Source of the DNA: Spirochaetota bacterium
GTDB lineage: Bacteria; Spirochaetota; Spirochaetia; DSM-27196; PWMO01
Assembly: GCA_009908925.1 (NCBI GenBank)
Contig: JAAAOH010000243.1
Coordinates: 1 to 8,046, forward strand
Direction of reading: 5' to 3'
Length of the DNA stretch: 8,046 nucleotides
In this document: in pieces, positions 6,838 to 8,046 of the stretch
How the letters are laid out: the number at the start of each line of letters is the position of its first letter
How positions within the stretch are numbered: position 1 is the first letter of the stretch
Notes under the pieces: generated by a model
The model's database searches: none
Told to the model about the DNA's origin: nothing
Seen by the model: the letters and a program-made list of their open reading frames with translations, nothing else
Made by a program: the position numbers and the translations under genes

Positions 6838-6858
6838 GGGGTGCTGAGCCCCGAGTTC
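6833..6858. repeat. Bulged hairpin GAATCGGGG / CCCCGA-g-TTC
   Basis: TCGGGG (6836-6841), a 7-nt loop TGCTGAG and CCCCGA (6849-6854) form a six-bp stem that extends by GAA (6833-6835) with TTC (6856-6858) across one bulged G. There is no T-run on either strand, so it is not a typical terminator. Confidence 0.4.
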
Positions 6859-6862
6859 GCAA

Positions 6863-6875
6863 CATATGTCATATG
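6863..6875. repeat. Dyad CATATG-T-CATATG, possible operator
   Basis: Two CATATG palindromes separated by one T give a 13-nt perfect dyad. It lies about 110 nt before the candidate hicB promoter and about 245 nt before the cyclase start. HicB proteins can autoregulate, but this short HicB has no visible DNA-binding domain, so no link is claimed. Confidence 0.35.
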
Positions 6876-6982
6876 GTGTCCGGGAAAATGTTGTGTTTCT
6901 GTTGTAACTTCCGGGGGTGCCTGGTGGCTGCGATCGACCGGGACAAGTGACCGGGTCGGCTGGTTCCATCGCTCAAGGCGCC

Positions 6983-7012
6983 TTTACATCAGGCGTCGGC
7001 AAGGCGTATTGT
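6983..7012 (+). promoter_or_regulatory. Candidate hicB promoter TTTACA-18-TATTGT
   Basis: TTTACA (6983-6988) matches TTGACA at five of six positions and TATTGT (7007-7012) matches TATAAT at four of six, with an 18-nt spacer. The ATG of hicB follows 6 nt after the -10, so the transcript would begin at the start codon. The only purine-rich candidate ribosome site, AAGGCG (7001-7006), is 12 nt away and overlaps the spacer. Confidence 0.45.
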
Positions 7013-7018
7013 TTGCTC

Positions 7019-7207
7019 ATGAAAGTGCGGTACGTCTATTGGCAGGAAGACGACCACTGGCTCGGCTACCTCGAAGAGTTTCGCGATTACTGGACTCAAG
7101 GAGAGTCATTGGAGGATCTCAAGGAGCATCTTCGAGACATCCACGATGACCTGTCCGACGATCGTATTCCCGAGGTACGGAGAACAGCCGAGCTGGAAGT
7201 GAATTGA
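7019..7207 (+). CDS. hicB: HicB-family antitoxin (short form)
   Basis: 62 residues. MKVRYVYWQEDDHWLGYLEE (1-20), FRDYWTQGESLEDLKEHLRD and the end RRTAELEV match the partial RNase H-like HicB fold that binds and blocks a HicA mRNA interferase. No C-terminal ribbon-helix-helix or HTH domain is present, as in other short HicB proteins of this type. The start was taken at ATG 7019 because the family begins here; the upstream open frame (from 6917) adds 34 residues without homology. A TTG at 7013 is an alternative start. The hicA start overlaps the hicB stop, so the two were one unit, with the antitoxin first. It is probably transcribed from the promoter at 6983-7012. Because hicA is frameshifted, this antitoxin may now have no working partner. 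Confidence 0.88.
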   Translation: MKVRYVYWQEDDHWLGYLEEFRDYWTQGESLEDLKEHLRDIHDDLSDDRIPEVRRTAELEVN

Positions 7208-7381
7208 AACGTCGCGATCTCGTTCGACGGCTAGAGCAAGCCGGGTGTGAGCTTATCCGCCACGGTCGGAAAGCACGATTGGTACCGCAATCCATCGGCC
7301 CGGTTGTCTCAGCCGGTACCACGGCACCGAGAAATCAACGAAGTCCTTGCCAGGCAGATTCTAAAGAAGCTTGATGCTTGA
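7204..7381 (+). pseudogene. hicA: HicA-family toxin broken by a +1 frameshift
   Basis: The gene starts at TTG 7204-7206, overlapping the hicB stop (TTGA). It reads MKRRDLVRRLEQAGCELIRH-GRK and then leaves frame because AAA at 7270-7272 has one base more than expected. Removing one A restores HDWYRNPSARLSQPVPRHRE and INEVLARQILKKLDA, giving 58 residues ending at TGA 7379-7381, the normal HicA length and the double-stranded RNA-binding-like fold. The break falls just before the histidine of HDWY, the position of the catalytic His in HicA mRNA interferases, so as written the toxin (56 codons, stop at 7372-7374) would be inactive. Real pseudogenisation, recoding or a homopolymer assembly error are all possible. 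Identity as HicA is firm; the cause of the break is not known. Confidence 0.85.
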
Positions 7382-7439
7382 AGGCGTTCAGAGTTGCGTG
7401 CGGGCGGGATGTACATCCGCTGTTGCCGAACGCCTTTTT
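7381..7439 (+). terminator. Rho-independent terminator after hicBA, with nested hairpin
   Basis: AAGGCGTTC (7381-7389) pairs perfectly with GAACGCCTT (7428-7436) and a T-run (7435-7439) overlaps its end; a G-U pair extends the base. The 38-nt interior holds a second hairpin, GCG(G)GAT / ATCCGC (7404-7420), around the 12-bp palindrome GGATGTACATCC. The outer stem begins at the last base of the corrected hicA stop. Polarity fits plus-strand transcription only. Confidence 0.7.
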
Positions 7440-7485
7440 CGTTATCAGGCGACATGAGAAACTGACCCCCTGGCGACACGAATTC

Positions 7486-7510
7486 TGAACCGCCCCGGCT
7501 TTCCCGGAGA
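7486..7510. repeat. Probable left terminal inverted repeat of the IS3 element
   Basis: TGAACCGCCCCGG followed by CTTTCCCGGAGA begins with the TG usual for IS3-family ends, lies at the expected short distance before orfA, and resembles ends I know from related elements. The partner repeat is outside the window, so the boundary is not proven. Confidence 0.5.
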
Positions 7511-7535
7511 CCGCAACCTGCGAGAGGATGGTGCT

Positions 7536-7861
7536 ATGGGAAGGCAAGGCGAGTATCCTGCTGACGTCCGAAAGCGAGCGGTAAGGTTGGTTCTCGATCA
7601 TCAAGGGGAGTACGAGTCCCAGTGGGCGGCGGTCACCTCGATCGCGGCGAAGGTCGGCTGCTCGCGTGAGTCGCTACGGAAGTGGATCCGCCAAGCAGAA
7701 CGCGACTCAGGCAAACGCGAACGGCTGACCACCGACGAGCGAGCCCGGATGAAGGAACTCGAGCGTGAAGTTCGCGAACTGCCGAAGGCGAACGAGATCC
7801 TGCGAAAGGCGAGCGCGTATTTCGCGCGGGCGTCGAAGAGACCGGCCCACCGAAGCGATGA
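7536..7861 (+). pseudogene. IS3-family transposase orfA (HTH protein), 3' end frameshifted
   Basis: Codons 1-99 from ATG 7536 give a typical IS3 OrfA: MGRQGEYPADVRKRAVRLVL, SQWAAVTSIAAKVGCSRESL (HTH), RKWIRQAERDSGKR, then a coiled coil ELEREVRELPKANEILRKAS and AYFARA. OrfA binds the IS ends and, fused to OrfB by -1 frameshifting, forms the transposase. After codon 99 the frame no longer gives the expected short basic end; it stays open to the window edge. In the -1 frame the sequence ends PPKR and TGA (7859-7861), overlapping the orfB ATG, which points to about one lost base between 7830 and 7850. A proline (P83) where this coiled coil usually has a basic residue also hints at decay. GAGAGG lies about 8 nt before the ATG. 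Confidence 0.78.
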
Positions 7862-8046
7862 CACGATTCATCGACAACCACCGCGGGGGAGTACGGAGTC
7901 GAGTCCATCTGTAGAGTCATACCGATCGCTCCGTCGACCTACTACGAGCAGAAGTCGCGCGATGCCGATTCATCTCGTCTGCCGGTTCGAGCACAGCGAG
8001 ACGTGTTCTTCTCTGAGGAGATCCGGCGCGTATGGGAGGAGAACCG
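7858..8046 (+). pseudogene. IS3-family transposase orfB (DDE integrase), 5' part, frameshifted and cut by window edge
   Basis: ATG 7858 (overlapping TGA as ATGA) reads MTRFIDNHRG and then meets a stop at 7912-7914. If one G is removed from the five-G run at 7885-7889, the frame continues EYGVESICRVIPIAPSTYYE, QKSRDAD and EEIRRVWEEN to the window end, the standard N-terminal region of IS3 OrfB that precedes the DDE catalytic core. The core lies outside the window. The extra G means no full OrfB can be made from this ATG as written. Sequence error in a G run is an alternative explanation. Confidence 0.78.

Larger units (their letters stand above)
6619..7018. other. Non-coding gap between divergent cyclase and hicB genes
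   Basis: About 400 bases without a convincing gene. From left to right it holds a candidate cyclase promoter (6626-6654), a 10-bp palindrome GTCCATGGAC (6666-6675), an imperfect inverted pair GGGAGTCTC (6751-6759) / GAGACCC (6776-6782), the mirrored direct repeats (6781-6837), a bulged hairpin (6833-6858), a CATATG-T-CATATG dyad (6863-6875) and a candidate hicB promoter (6983-7012). An 80-codon minus-strand frame at 6727-6969 shows no recognisable protein features. The AT-richer stretch around 6785-6910 stands out from the GC-rich neighbours and suggests regulatory or imported DNA. Confidence 0.5.
7486..8046 (+). mobile_element. IS3-family insertion sequence, left part, runs off the window
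   Basis: A probable left terminal repeat begins at TGAACCGCCCCGG (7486), 50 bases before an orfA-like gene, followed by orfB-like sequence with the orfA-stop/orfB-start ATGA overlap usual in this family. The element is cut by the window edge, so its right end and target duplication cannot be seen. Frameshifts in both genes suggest an inactive copy or sequence errors. It sits just behind the hicBA terminator. Confidence 0.75.

Noticed and set aside
6727..6969. 80-codon minus-strand frame in the intergenic gap
   Set aside because: No known motif or ribosome site, and it spans the hairpin and repeat cluster; an unusual Cys/Gly/Pro composition suggests chance.
6917..7018. N-terminal extension of HicB by 34 residues
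   Set aside because: The extension has no homology to HicB and contains the candidate promoter; the family start matches the ATG at 7019.
7441..7485. GAGAAACTGACCCCCTGGCG stretch before the IS3 end, which resembles ends of IS21-type elements
   Set aside because: Only one short copy is present, without repeats or an istA/istB remnant, so a second element cannot be supported.
1..8046. CRISPR array, tRNA or rRNA genes
   Set aside because: No regularly spaced repeats of suitable length, no cloverleaf with a TTCGANNC-type arm in context, and no rRNA-like conserved segments were found by reading both strands.

Overview
The window is GC-rich bacterial DNA with dense, mostly minus-strand coding sequence. 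It falls into three parts: a six-gene co-directional block (about 280-6618), a roughly 400-base non-coding gap (6619-7018), and a plus-strand accessory end holding a toxin-antitoxin pair and an insertion sequence (7019-8046). No rRNA, tRNA or CRISPR array is visible. The organism cannot be named from the sequence. The closely packed HicB/HicA wording (antitoxin with YVYWQEDDHWLGYLEE; corrected toxin with RHGRKHDWYRNP and VPRHREIN) and the CACHE-GGDEF receptor would fit a free-living spirochaete of saline habitats, but this is a weak inference.

Read along the minus strand from 6618 down, the block is: a membrane-anchored diguanylate cyclase with a periplasmic CACHE-like sensor; a GNAT acetyltransferase overlapping it by 20 nt; a YcaD-type MFS transporter after a 66-nt gap; after another 66 nt, a two-domain universal stress protein; a BCCT-family compatible-solute transporter overlapping the stress protein gene by ATGA; and a short PAS/histidine-kinase-like protein 6 nt after the transporter stop. 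The last three genes look translationally coupled and suggest uptake of a betaine-like osmolyte with a stress-linked partner and a reduced sensory protein. The kinase-like protein is odd: it starts with TTG inside the PAS domain, is in the same frame as the transporter with one TGA between them, and lacks most of the HisKA_2 helices and half of the N-box, so that the H-box is joined almost directly to the ATPase core.

The non-coding gap lies between the divergently transcribed cyclase and hicB. It holds several short repeats, including an unusual mirrored-order set of direct repeats (6781-6837), a bulged hairpin and a perfect dyad. Three genes that probably head transcription units (cyclase, MFS, hicB) each have a TANNNT -10-like hexamer 6-7 nt before the ATG and no well-placed Shine-Dalgarno sequence, which suggests leaderless transcripts. 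The downstream genes of the block have clear Shine-Dalgarno sequences.

At the right end, hicB is intact but hicA is broken by one extra A just before its catalytic histidine. A Rho-independent terminator follows, and then the left end of an IS3-family element whose orfA and orfB each show a probable single-base frameshift. All frame breaks in the window lie in its last 800 bases, so either this accessory end is decaying or the assembly is poor there. The element runs off the window. I see an unusual arrangement (BCCT-USP-reduced sensor) but no clearly new defence or metabolic system.
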